From: Xanthomonas sp. DAR 34887
Lineage (GTDB): Bacteria; Pseudomonadota; Gammaproteobacteria; Xanthomonadales; Xanthomonadaceae
Assembly (NCBI RefSeq): GCF_041245805.1
Contig: NZ_CP162490.1
Coordinates: 4,503,001-4,567,000 of the forward strand
Direction of reading: 5' to 3'
DNA length: 64,000 nucleotides
Numbering within the stretch: position 1 is the first letter of the stretch; each line of letters starts with the position of its first letter. Under the pieces are notes generated by a model, which ran no database searches, had not been told where the DNA came from, and was given only the letters and a program-made list of their open reading frames with translations. Below are positions 53,118 to 61,517 of the stretch, piece after piece. The translations under genes were made by a program, and so were the position numbers.

Positions 53118-53954
53118 GTGACCCATTCCTCCGGCCCCCTACTGACCCGCCCGCTCGCCGACGCGTTGCGTGCCGCACGCGATGGCGGCGCCGCCAGCTG
53201 GACCGGGTCGCTGGATCTGCAACGCAGCCAGGGCCAACCCCTGCTCGCCGCGGACAGCTGGCAATGGCGCGGGCGGGCGTATCCGTATCCGGCCAAGCTC
53301 AAGGACCGCACGATCTACCACTGGGACGGCGAGGATTTCGCGCCGGTATCGCGCTACGGCGGCTCGCTGATCAAACTGGTGCCGACCGAATGGGGCGCGC
53401 CGACCTTCGAGATCGACGGCATCAAGATGCTGCCGAGCGCGCAGCTGTCGCCGTTCGAGGATGCGCGGCGCAAGGTCGCGCTGATCGAACCGCGCGGCAA
53501 GCGGGTGCTCGACACCTGCGGCGGGCTCGGCTATTTCGCCGCCTGCGCGCTGGATGCCGGCGTGGCGCAGCTGCAGTCGTTCGAGAAGAACGCCGACGTG
53601 CTGTGGCTGCGCACGCTCAACCCGTGGTCGCCGGATCCGGCCGCCAGCGAGGGGCGCCTGCAGCTGACGCACGCCGACGTGGCCGAAGCCATCGGCGCCA
53701 TCGCCAGCGAGTCGATGGATGCGCTGCTGCACGACCCGCCGCGCTTCGGCATCGCCGGCGAACTGTATTCGCAAGCGTTCTACGACCAGCTCGCGCGGGT
53801 ACTGCGTCGCGGCGGGCGGCTGTTCCACTACACCGGCAGCCCGAACAAACTGACCAGCGGCCGCGACGTGCCGCGCGAGGTGAGCAAGCGCCTGGAGAAG
53901 GCCGGCTTCCGCGCGGAACTCGCGCTGGACGGCGTGCTGGCGACACGCCGCTAG
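53118..53954 (+). CDS. class I SAM-dependent methyltransferase-like protein
   Basis: This 278-residue protein from a GTG at 53118 carries the SAM-binding glycine-rich motif VLDTCGGLGYFAACALD and an acidic motif (SFEKNAD). MDALLHDPPRFGIAGELYSQAFYDQLARVL holds a DPP active-site motif, as in RNA or protein base/side-chain methyltransferases. The N-terminal domain has YHWDGEDFAPVSRYGGSLIKLVPTEWG. The DPPR pattern is shared with archaeal-type COG2521 methyltransferases. The target is unknown. The frame stays open upstream; the GTG was chosen because the residues before it lose protein character. It is divergent from the EamA gene. Confidence 0.82.
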   Translation: MTHSSGPLLTRPLADALRAARDGGAASWTGSLDLQRSQGQPLLAADSWQWRGRAYPYPAKLKDRTIYHWDGEDFAPVSRYGGSLIKLVPTEWGAPTFEIDGIKMLPSAQLSPFEDARRKVALIEPRGKRVLDTCGGLGYFAACALDAGVAQLQSFEKNADVLWLRTLNPWSPDPAASEGRLQLTHADVAEAIGAIASESMDALLHDPPRFGIAGELYSQAFYDQLARVLRRGGRLFHYTGSPNKLTSGRDVPREVSKRLEKAGFRAELALDGVLATRR

Positions 53955-53977
53955 CCGATCCGGCGCGCCGCATACCC

Positions 53978-54003
53978 CTGTAGGAGCGGCTTCAGCCGCG
54001 ACA
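53978..54003. repeat. solitary REP-like palindrome
   Basis: CCTGTAGGAGCGGCTTCAGC followed by CGCGACAG, between the convergent methyltransferase and LysR genes. Confidence 0.88.
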
Positions 54004-54062
54004 GCCAGCCCATCGCAACCGATGACCGAAACGCCGGATAAAAAAACGCCAACGCGCGACCC

Positions 54063-54956
54063 TCACACGAGCGCCGCAATCTGCTCGCGCAACCAGCGAT
54101 GCGCCGGATCGCGATGCACGCGCTCGTGCCACAGCATGGCCATCTCATAGCCAGGCACGGCCACCGGCGGCGCGCATACCTTCAGCCCGGGATGCGCGCG
54201 TACCAAGCGCGACGGCAGCATCGCCACCAGGTCGGTGCGCAGCAGCGCATCGATGACGAACAGGAAATGCGGCACCGACAGCACCACCCGGCGCTGCAAC
54301 CCGAGCGCGTGCAACGCCGTGTCGGTGACACCGTTGAAACCGCCGCCGTCCGGCGACACGATCACGTGCTCGAGCTTGCAGAACTGCGCCAGCGTCGGCC
54401 GCCGCTGCAGCCGCGGATGCCCGGCGCGGCCGGCCAGCACGTAGTGTTCGGCGAACAGCGTGCGTTGGCGCAGGTTCGGCGGCGCGCCGTCGCGGGTATG
54501 CAGGGCCAGGTCGATCTCGCCCTGCTCGGCCTTGCGCGCGATCTGCAACGGCGCCATTTCCAGCACCGCCAGCCGCGTGCCCGGCGCCGCGCTGCGCAAC
54601 GCGGCCAGCGCCGGCAGCAGGATGGTCGATTCGCCATAGTCGGTCGCGGCCACGCGCCAGCGGTTGCTCGCCTGCGCCGGGTCGAACGGCGCGTCCGCCG
54701 CCACCGCGCGTTGCAACGCCTCCAGCGCCTGCCGCAGCGGCGCGCGCAAGGCCTCGGCACGCGCGGTCGGGCGCATGCCGCGTGGTCCCGGCAGCAGCAG
54801 CGGATCGTCCAGCGCTTCGCGCAGCTTGGCCAGGTGCACGCTGACCGAAGGCTGCGACAGGTGCAGGCGCGCGGCGGCGCGGGTCACGTTGTGCTCGGCG
54901 AGCAGCGCGTCCAGGGTCAGCAGCAGGTTCAGGTCCAGGCGTCCGAAATTAAGCAT
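54063..54956 (-). CDS. LysR-family regulator (NodD/SyrM-like group)
   Basis: This 297-residue protein has the wHTH MLNFGRLDLNLLLTLDALLAEHNVTRAAARLHLSQPSVSVHLAKLREAL, with the 'DLNLL-DALL' opening of the NodD/PA2206-like LysR group, then an effector domain of normal length. It is divergent from the quinone-reductase-like gene at 55041, with the dyad at 54957-54997 in between. It likely senses a quinone or aromatic compound and activates that gene. The start is fixed by the conserved N-terminus. Regulators of this kind beside NAD(P)H-quinone reductases are common in Proteobacteria. Confidence 0.92.
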   Translation of the reverse strand: MLNFGRLDLNLLLTLDALLAEHNVTRAAARLHLSQPSVSVHLAKLREALDDPLLLPGPRGMRPTARAEALRAPLRQALEALQRAVAADAPFDPAQASNRWRVAATDYGESTILLPALAALRSAAPGTRLAVLEMAPLQIARKAEQGEIDLALHTRDGAPPNLRQRTLFAEHYVLAGRAGHPRLQRRPTLAQFCKLEHVIVSPDGGGFNGVTDTALHALGLQRRVVLSVPHFLFVIDALLRTDLVAMLPSRLVRAHPGLKVCAPPVAVPGYEMAMLWHERVHRDPAHRWLREQIAALV

Positions 54957-54997
54957 GGCTATAACTGTAATTCTCGCAATTCATTTCAACTATAGCC
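54957..54997. promoter_or_regulatory. LysR-type operator dyad
   Basis: GGCTATA and TATAGCC are perfect 7-bp arms 27 bp apart. Inside them lies a second dyad, AATTCTCGCAATT. The AT-rich site sits between the divergent LysR gene and the reductase, the standard place for LysR binding. Confidence 0.65.
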
Positions 54998-55040
54998 GGC
55001 CGTGACCTACCTTGGCTGCCTCCCATCCGCGAGGTCGCCC

Positions 55041-55874
55041 ATGAACGTATTGCTGGTCTATGCCCATCCCGAACCCACTTCGCTCAACGGCGCACTCAAG
55101 GACTTCGCCGTGCAACGGTTGCAGGCCGCCGGCCACCACGTGCAGGTGTCGGACTTGTACGCGATGCAGTGGAAGCCGACGATCGACGCGCAGGACAGCC
55201 TGGACGGCGCGGCCGGCGATCGCTTCGATCCGTCGCTGGACTCCCAACGCGCGTTCGCCAACGGCCGCCAGCGCGGGGACATCGCCGCCGAGCAGGACAA
55301 GCTGCGCTGGGCCGACGCCGTGTTGCTGCAGTTCCCGCTGTGGTGGTTCTCGATGCCGGCGATCCTGAAAGGCTGGGTGGACCGCGTCTATGCGTACGGC
55401 TTCGCCTACGGCGTCGGCGAACATTCCGACCAGCGCTGGGGCGACCGCTACGGCGAGGGCACGCTGGCCGGCAAGCGCGCGATGCTGATCGTCACCACGG
55501 GCGGCTGGGAATCGCACTACGCGCCGCGCGGCATCAACGGCCCGATCGACGACGTGCTGTTCCCGATCCAGCACGGCATCCTGCATTACCCCGGCTTCGA
55601 CGTGTTGCCGCCGTTCGTGGTCTATCGCAGCGGCCGCATGGATGCCGGGCGGTTCGCGCAGATCCGCGACACGCTCGGCCAGCGCCTGGACACACTGTGG
55701 AGCGCCGCGCCGATCGCGTTCCGCAAGCAGAACGGCGGCGACTACGCCATTCCGGAGCTGACGCTGCGGCCGGAGGTCGCCCCGGGCCAGGCCGGATTCG
55801 CGGCGCATGTGCTGCGCCCGGAGGAAGAGCGCGCCGCGGCGGCCGCGCACGATCAGGGAATGCAACGGACATGA
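55041..55874 (+). CDS. NAD(P)H dehydrogenase (quinone), flavodoxin fold
   Basis: This 277-residue protein starts MNVLLVYAHPEPTSLNGALK, the flavodoxin_2 opening (YAHP..S), followed by VSDLYAMQWKP, DAVLLQFPLWWFSMPAILKGWVDRVYAYGFAYG and LIVTTGGWESHY. It belongs to the KefF/NQO1/MdaB-like family, which reduces quinones using FAD or FMN and NAD(P)H. The C-terminal 40 residues are an Ala/Glu-rich extension. GAGG at about 55031-55034 precedes the ATG. It is divergent from, and probably controlled by, the LysR protein. Confidence 0.9.
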   Translation: MNVLLVYAHPEPTSLNGALKDFAVQRLQAAGHHVQVSDLYAMQWKPTIDAQDSLDGAAGDRFDPSLDSQRAFANGRQRGDIAAEQDKLRWADAVLLQFPLWWFSMPAILKGWVDRVYAYGFAYGVGEHSDQRWGDRYGEGTLAGKRAMLIVTTGGWESHYAPRGINGPIDDVLFPIQHGILHYPGFDVLPPFVVYRSGRMDAGRFAQIRDTLGQRLDTLWSAAPIAFRKQNGGDYAIPELTLRPEVAPGQAGFAAHVLRPEEERAAAAAHDQGMQRT

Positions 55875-55945
55875 AGCGCCGCGCTGGACGGTAGGATGGC
55901 GCGTGCGGCGACCGCGCCGCGCCTTCCATCGGAGTCCAGCCGCAC

Positions 55946-57040
55946 GTGATCGCATCTACCTTCGCCCGCGGGTTCGCCCTGTGCGCCACCCTGCTGCTCG
56001 GCGCCTGCGCCACCCAGGCACCGCGCGCGCCCGAGCGCACGCCGACCGAGATCAAGGCCGATATCGCACGGCGCATCCCGGCCGCGATCCCCGACCGCAG
56101 CGGCTGGGCCAACGACGTGTACGTGGCGCTGTCCTCGCAGCAACTGGCCACCAGCGCCGACAACATCTGCGCGGTGCTGGCGGTGATCGAACAGGAATCC
56201 ACCTACCAGGCCAACCCGCCGGTGCCCGGCCTGGGCAAGATCTCGCGCGCCGAACTCGGCCGCCGCGCGTCGGCCTTGCATGTGCCCGCGTTCATGCTCG
56301 ACGCCGCGCTGGCGGTGACTTCACCCAATGGCCGCCGCTACGGCGACCGCATCGCCGCGGTGCGCACCGAGCAGGAACTGAGCGCCATCTTCGAGGACTT
56401 CGCCGGCAGCGTGCCGCTGGGCCAGCGCCTGTTCGGCGGCCTCAACCCGGTGCACACCGGCGGACCGATGCAGGTAAGCATCGCCTTCGCCGAGGCCCAC
56501 ACCGACGGCTATCCGTATCCCTTGCAGGACACGGTGCGCCACGAGGTATTCGGCCGCCGCGGCGGCGTGTGGTTCGGCACCCGCCATCTGCTCGGCTACC
56601 CGAGCGACTACGACGCGCTGCTGTACCGCTTCGCCGACTTCAACGCCGGCTGGTACGCCAGCCGCAATGCGGCGTTCCAGGCGGCCTTGGCCAAGGCCAG
56701 CGGCGCCCCCCTGGCCCTGGACGGCGATCTGCTGATTCCCGGCAGCGACATCGACCAGCCCGGCGCCACCGAACGCGCCGCGCGCAGTCTGGGCACGCGC
56801 CTGGCGCTAAGCGACAAGGAGATCCGCCGCGCCCTGCAGCGCGGCAACGCCGCCGATTTCGGCGACACCGCGCTCTACCGCAAGGTGTTCGCGCTGGCCG
56901 AACGCGGCGCCGGCAAGCCGCTGCCGCGCGCGATCCTGCCCGGCATCACCCTGGAGAGCCCGAAGATCACCCGCACCCTCACCACCGCCTGGTTCGCGCA
57001 GCGCGTGGCCGACCGCTGGCGGCGCTGCATGGGCAAGTGA
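55946..57040 (+). CDS. DUF1615 lipoprotein
   Basis: This 364-residue protein starts with GTG at 55946 (GGAG at 55931-55934). A lipobox LLLGAC near residues 16-21 makes it an outer- or inner-membrane lipoprotein facing the periplasm. The body matches DUF1615: AVIEQESTYQANPPVPGLGKI, LNPVHTGGPMQVSIAFAE, DYDALLYRFADFNAGWYASRNAAFQ and LPGITLESPKITRTLTTAWFA. The family is of unknown function. The Glu in IEQESTY and the QVS stretch recall SLT-type lytic transglycosylases (E-S and Q-V-S-x-A), so a peptidoglycan role is conceivable. The gap to the quinone reductase is 71 bp. Confidence 0.87.
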   Translation: MIASTFARGFALCATLLLGACATQAPRAPERTPTEIKADIARRIPAAIPDRSGWANDVYVALSSQQLATSADNICAVLAVIEQESTYQANPPVPGLGKISRAELGRRASALHVPAFMLDAALAVTSPNGRRYGDRIAAVRTEQELSAIFEDFAGSVPLGQRLFGGLNPVHTGGPMQVSIAFAEAHTDGYPYPLQDTVRHEVFGRRGGVWFGTRHLLGYPSDYDALLYRFADFNAGWYASRNAAFQAALAKASGAPLALDGDLLIPGSDIDQPGATERAARSLGTRLALSDKEIRRALQRGNAADFGDTALYRKVFALAERGAGKPLPRAILPGITLESPKITRTLTTAWFAQRVADRWRRCMGK

Positions 57041-57069
57041 CCGCAGCGGCGTGTCGCGCCCGCGGAACC

Positions 57070-57405
57070 CTACTTCGGCTTGTCCGGCAGCAGAAACACC
57101 CACGCGATGGCCACGGTCAGCAGCAGCAACACGAGGGTGGCAACCCCGTCCCATGCCATCCAGAACCAATAACGCCGGGGATCGACGTCCAGCAGATACA
57201 CGTGAGGCGAGCCGAAGCGCGGCCCACCGATGTACACGCCGCTCAGCAATGCCTTCACCAGCACGTAGAGCTGCGACAAGGCGCTGGCCGCCGCCAGCGC
57301 AACGACCAGCAGCGAGACCGGCCAACGCAGCCAGCCGGACAGGCGGCGGCGGCCGGCGCCGCGCGCCGGCGCGCTGCCCTGCTGTCGTCGTTGACGCTTC
57401 CCCAT
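57070..57405 (-). CDS. hypothetical two-segment membrane protein
   Basis: This 111-residue protein has a basic head (MGKRQRRQQGSAPARGAGRRR), a membrane segment WPVSLLVVALAAASALSQLYVLV, a periplasmic loop rich in Pro, Tyr and Trp (GGPRFGSPHVYLLDVDPRRYWFWM), and a second segment DGVATLVLLLLTVAIAWVFLL. The family is not recognised. It converges on the DUF1615 gene. The MGKR start gives positive-inside topology. Confidence 0.7.
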   Translation of the reverse strand: MGKRQRRQQGSAPARGAGRRRLSGWLRWPVSLLVVALAAASALSQLYVLVKALLSGVYIGGPRFGSPHVYLLDVDPRRYWFWMAWDGVATLVLLLLTVAIAWVFLLPDKPK

Positions 57406-57612
57406 TGTCTGCACCGCCTGCGTTCCTGGCCTGCATTCTAAAGCCGCCGCAGCGGCTGGCGTACGCGGCAATGCGCTGGCGCAGCATTGCCGGGCAGCGC
57501 TTGCGCAGAACGCGTTGCCGCACGGACCGCCGCCCTTGCCGCCAGCAGGGACGCTTCTTCCATGTATCGTGCCGAGCAGAAACGCCGAGCGGCCTGCGAT
57601 TGGCTGCCGCCC

Positions 57613-57948
57613 CTATCGCCCCGCGCCTGGCCGCGGCAAGCCGAGCAGGCCGACGCGGCGGAACCACATTTCCAGCGGCACCGTGACCAGCGGCGGCAAT
57701 GCCGCCAGCAGACTCAGCAGCCACGCCCACCATGGCCAGCGCAGCCGCACCGCCGCGATCACGCTGGCGACCAGGTAGACCAGGAACGCCACCCCGTGCA
57801 GACGGCCGAACAGCCACACGCCCAGCTCCGTGGTCTGGGTGCCGTACTTGAGCAGCATGCCGAGCAGCAGGCCGGCCCAGGTCAGGCCCTCGAAGAAGGC
57901 GGCGGCGGCGAACAGCCGGCCGACAGGCGACAGCGGATGGGAAGGCAC
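57613..57948 (-). CDS. DUF3817-family membrane protein
   Basis: This 111-residue protein has three hydrophobic segments: LFAAAAFFEGLTWAGLLLGM, RLHGVAFLVYLVASVIAAV and WWAWLLSLLAALPPLVTVPLEMWF. E-G-x-TW, K-Y-G and HG-x-x-FLVY are marks of DUF3817 integral membrane proteins, whose function is unknown. GTG at 57948 is preferred because GGAG lies six bases before it; a TTG at 57966 is possible. It is separate from neighbours. Confidence 0.78.
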   Translation of the reverse strand: MPSHPLSPVGRLFAAAAFFEGLTWAGLLLGMLLKYGTQTTELGVWLFGRLHGVAFLVYLVASVIAAVRLRWPWWAWLLSLLAALPPLVTVPLEMWFRRVGLLGLPRPGAGR

Positions 57949-58065
57949 AGGCAACTCCAGTGGCAAGAATGAGGCCGCGACGCGATGGCGGCGGCGACGC
58001 CCGCTGGCGCCAGCATTCTACAATCCGACGCCGTCCGTCGGCGCTCGGTCGCAACGGTCGCGGCG

Positions 58066-58803
58066 TCAATCGTCGTCGAGCAGCGTCTCCAGCATGCGCT
58101 GCGGTTGCTCCAGGAACGCGCGCGTCAGCCGGTAGTGTTCGGTGTCGCGGTACGCCACGCGCTGCAAGCCGTCCTCGCCGATCTGCAGGATGTCCGCGTG
58201 CGGGTACGCCATCAGGATCGGCGAATGCGTGGCGATCACGAACTGCGAGCGTTGTTGCACCAGCTGATGCAGCCGCGTCAGCATCGCCATCTGCCGCGAC
58301 GGCGACAATGCCGCTTCCGGCTCGTCCAGCACATAGAAGCCATTGCCGCCGAAGCGGTGCAGCATCAGCGCGAAGAACGACTCGCCGTGCGACTGCGCGT
58401 GCAGCGACGTGCCGCCATAGCTGTCGACGACGCCCAGTCGATCGATCTCGCTGGCGACGTTGTAGAAACTCTCCGCGCGCAGGAAGAACCCGTCGCGCGC
58501 GCGGCGGCCGCTGCGGCCCAGGCGCAAGGCATCGTGCAGGCCGGAATGCGACGCCAAGGTGCTGAAGTTGAAGTTCTTGGTCCCCCCCTCGGCATTGAAG
58601 CCCCAGGCCACCGCGATCGCTTCCAGCAGGGTCGACTTGCCGCTGCCATTCTCGCCGACGATGAAGGTCACCTTCGGATGAAAGCGCAACACGCCCAGGT
58701 TGCGCACCGCCGGCAGCGAATACGGCCAGGCCTGCATCGACGCCACGCGGTCCTGCTTCAGCGTGACATCCATCAGATAGTGCTCGGCATCGATCGCGCG
58801 CAC
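58066..58803 (-). CDS. AAA-family ATPase (ABC/SMC-like, AAA_21 type)
   Basis: This 245-residue protein has Walker A at residues 50-58 (VGENGSGKST), a linker, Walker B in YVLDEPEAALS with the catalytic Glu, and a switch His in IATHSPIL. It is a single-domain predicted ATPase of the OLD/AAA_21 superfamily, without an attached nuclease. The GTG start at 58803 is chosen because GGGAGGG lies five bases upstream. The following MDVTLKQDR gives a shorter option. Members serve in DNA repair, phage defence or unknown tasks; with no partner gene here a housekeeping role is as likely as defence. Confidence 0.85.
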   Translation of the reverse strand: MRAIDAEHYLMDVTLKQDRVASMQAWPYSLPAVRNLGVLRFHPKVTFIVGENGSGKSTLLEAIAVAWGFNAEGGTKNFNFSTLASHSGLHDALRLGRSGRRARDGFFLRAESFYNVASEIDRLGVVDSYGGTSLHAQSHGESFFALMLHRFGGNGFYVLDEPEAALSPSRQMAMLTRLHQLVQQRSQFVIATHSPILMAYPHADILQIGEDGLQRVAYRDTEHYRLTRAFLEQPQRMLETLLDDD

Positions 58804-58968
58804 GGGTTCCCTCCCGGCCGGCAGGAGGCCGGCGCCACGGTGCCAAGTGTCGCGGCCAGGCGCGCTGCGCGCAATGCGCGCGCAGCGCGAAACAGTCGCC
58901 TGGCCGCTCTGCGCCGAGCCGCAGTTGCGGAGCGGCCGCACGGCATCAGCCGTGCATCGCGATCGCGC

Positions 58969-61056
58969 TCATCGGCGATCGTCCAGTACCGCCACGTCCT
59001 CCGGCGCCAGCCGTACCACGTCGCTGGCCGCGCCCGTGCCCAGCAGCGAGCGCATCGGCGCCGGCAGACGCACCTGCTGCGCATCGCTGCCGTGATTGAT
59101 CAGCACCAGCACGCGGCGGCGGCCGTCGCTGCGCACGCCGACCTCCACATCCGCAGGCACGTCCGCCAGCGGCGCGCGCACCTGCGCATCGCGCAGCCAA
59201 TCGCCGGTGAGGCGATCGAGGGTGGCGTCGTCGAGCCAGGCGCCGACGTAGCTGATGCGGCCCTTGCCCACGCGTCGGGTCAGCACCGCCGGCTCGCCGT
59301 CCAGCCAGCCGTTGGCCTGGCCATAGCGCAATGGCACCTCGGTCTGCGCGGCGCGCGCCTGCAGCTGCTCGGCCCAGATCTTCGCGCTGCCCTCGCCGGC
59401 CGCACCGGCGACCGGGATCGGCTTGTCCAGCGCATAGAACTGCTGCACGCGGCCGCCCAGCAGCTCGCCGAGCGGGCCCGGCTGGCGCTGCGGCTGCAGG
59501 CCGTTGTCGGCGTTCTTCATCGCGCTGCGCGGACCCAGCACCAGATGCCCGCCGCGTTCGACATAGGCCTGCAACCGCTGCGCCTGCGCATCGCTGAGCA
59601 CGTTGAGCGACGGCGCGACCACCAGCTTGTAGCCATCCAGCGGCGCCAGCGCCGAGACCACATCGACCACCTGCGCCTGCTGCCGCAGCGGCCGATAGAA
59701 CGACTTCATCTGCACGACCGGGTCGAAATCGGCCGAGTGCTTCTGGAAGCCGAGCGCCCAGCGGCTGTCGAAGTCGTTGATCAGCGCCACGTCCGCGTGC
59801 GGCGTGGTGCCCGCCAGCGCCGCGCCGGCCTTGGCGAACTCCGCGCCCACCTGCTGGATCTCCGCATACACCGGCACCGGCTCGCCATCGGCACCGACCA
59901 GGGTGCCGTGGTATTCCTCCTGCCCGTTCGGCGCCGCGCGCCACTGCCAGTACGCGACTGCATCGGCGCCGTGCGCCACCGCCTGCCAGGCCATCGCCCG
60001 CACCTGGCCCTTGCGCAGCGCCACGTTGGTCGCGCGCCAGTTGACGAAGCCCGGCTGGGTTTCCATCACCCAGTAGTTGCGCTGCTTGTAGCCGCGGGTG
60101 AGATCGTGGCGCGCCGCGTTGTCCACCCAGTCGTAGCGTTCGCCGGCGACGTAGTCGTCCCAGGCGGCGATGTCGAGCACGCTGTGCACCTTGTAGGCGT
60201 CGAAGCCGGCGAACCAGCCCATGGTGTTGGTGGTGATGAACTGGCGCGGATCGGCGTGCGGGCGGATGGCGTCGATCTGGTTGCGCGAGTAGTCCGTCCA
60301 GGTGTCGCTGACGAAGCGCTTCCATTCCAGCAACAGGGCCGGATTCTGCCCATCCTCGTGCACCGGGATCTGCGCGAAGTCGTTGTAGGTCTGGCTCCAG
60401 TAGGCGGTGGCCCAGCGCCGGTTCAATTCCTCGATGCTGCCGTACTTGCGCTGCAGCCAGGCATGGAACTGCGCCTTGGCCTCCGGATCGAACGAGGCCT
60501 GCGCGTATTCGTTGTCCAGCTGCCAGCCGACCACATGCGGGTTGCGCCCGTAGCGTTGCGCCATCTGCTCGGCGATGGCATGGGCGAACCGCCGGTAGCG
60601 CGCGCTGGCGAAGGAGAACTGCTGGCGGTTGCCGTGCTCGTCGCGCACGCCGTCCTCGCCGACGCGCAGCGTGTCCGGATAGGCCTGGGTCAACCACGCC
60701 GGCGGCGCGGCCGTCGGCGTGCCGAGCACCACCACCATGTGGTGCCGCGCGGCCGCGGCGATGGCGCGATCCATCCAGGCGAAATCGTATTGACCCTCGC
60801 GCGGCTCCATGCGGCTCCAGGCGAACTCGCCGATGCGCACCACGCGCACGTGCGCCGCTTCCATCAGCGCCAGATCGTGCTCCCACTGCGCCTCCGGCCA
60901 TTGCTCCGGATACCAGGCCACACCCAGCAGCAACGGTGCGGCATCGGCATAGCGCGTGGCCTGCGCGCGTGCATCAGGCACTGCCGCGGCCAGGGCGAAC
61001 AGCGCGCCGAACAGGAGCGCGATCGCGCGCTGCGGGAACCAGGAAGGCGATGGCAT
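58969..61056 (-). CDS. exported GH42 beta-galactosidase
   Basis: This 695-residue protein has a signal peptide (LLFGALFALAAAVPDARA) and a GH42 fold: a TIM barrel with YPEQWP, GEFAWSRMEP and TPTAAPPAWL. The acid/base Glu183 is in QLDNEYAQ and the nucleophile Glu332 in WVMETQPGFVNW. A trimerisation domain and a C-terminal beta domain follow. It releases galactose from plant galactans or arabinogalactan oligomers in the periplasm. It is divergent from the GH30 xylanase gene, and the two may share a control region. MPSPSWFPQR is the start that gives the signal peptide. Confidence 0.92.
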   Translation of the reverse strand: MPSPSWFPQRAIALLFGALFALAAAVPDARAQATRYADAAPLLLGVAWYPEQWPEAQWEHDLALMEAAHVRVVRIGEFAWSRMEPREGQYDFAWMDRAIAAAARHHMVVVLGTPTAAPPAWLTQAYPDTLRVGEDGVRDEHGNRQQFSFASARYRRFAHAIAEQMAQRYGRNPHVVGWQLDNEYAQASFDPEAKAQFHAWLQRKYGSIEELNRRWATAYWSQTYNDFAQIPVHEDGQNPALLLEWKRFVSDTWTDYSRNQIDAIRPHADPRQFITTNTMGWFAGFDAYKVHSVLDIAAWDDYVAGERYDWVDNAARHDLTRGYKQRNYWVMETQPGFVNWRATNVALRKGQVRAMAWQAVAHGADAVAYWQWRAAPNGQEEYHGTLVGADGEPVPVYAEIQQVGAEFAKAGAALAGTTPHADVALINDFDSRWALGFQKHSADFDPVVQMKSFYRPLRQQAQVVDVVSALAPLDGYKLVVAPSLNVLSDAQAQRLQAYVERGGHLVLGPRSAMKNADNGLQPQRQPGPLGELLGGRVQQFYALDKPIPVAGAAGEGSAKIWAEQLQARAAQTEVPLRYGQANGWLDGEPAVLTRRVGKGRISYVGAWLDDATLDRLTGDWLRDAQVRAPLADVPADVEVGVRSDGRRRVLVLINHGSDAQQVRLPAPMRSLLGTGAASDVVRLAPEDVAVLDDRR

Positions 61057-61517
61057 AGGCGGACTCGTCGACAGAAGGAAGGACGGCAGGTGACCCCATG
61101 CAGCCGCCAACGGCCATTGTGCACGCATGCGCTGCGCGCGCACTTGCGCAACTTGCCGAACATCGATGCGCATCTGTGCACAAAGCGGGCGGCACCGCGA
61201 TTCTGTGCGGCGCAGGAGGCGTGGCGCAGCACCAGGCATCGCGCAAAGAGCCGACATGCGCGCCTTCGCACGTGATGCCTCGCAATAAACCCGCGCGGCG
61301 CTCGGCCCAGGCAGCGTTCGTGGCATCTCCGATCGGCAGGCGCGTGTCCTGGGACAAGCGCGCGACTGTCCTGCGCCTTCGCGAATGCAATCCCTGGCTC
61401 GCTGCGCCCTGCATCCCACTTGCCGCAGTTGGCGCATGCACCGATTGTCTATGTCATGTCGGCGGCGTAGCGTCCCGCCCTGCTCCACACCCCTGTTGCA
61501 TTCCCCCGGAGAGACAC
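61057..61517. other. 461-bp divergent control region between GH42 and GH30 genes
   Basis: No gene is supported. It includes TGTGCACGCATGCG-type near-palindromes at about 61118-61135, a TGTGCACA word at 61182-61189, and an imperfect PIP-box-like pair at 61378-61402. Control by a LacI/CRP-type protein or HrpX is possible. Confidence 0.45.
61378..61402 (+). promoter_or_regulatory. imperfect plant-inducible-promoter (PIP) box
   Basis: TTCGC, 15 bases, then CTCGC is one mismatch from TTCGC-N15-TTCGC, the HrpX site of Xanthomonas. It lies 116 bp before the GH30 start. No convincing -10 box is seen at the expected distance, so the call is weak. Confidence 0.25.

Noticed and set aside
57985..61275. 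Long plus-strand frame (about 1100 codons) opposite the ATPase and GH42 genes
   Set aside because: Antisense shadow: it spans two unrelated genes and their gap, and is His/Arg/Gln/Ala-rich with no domain.
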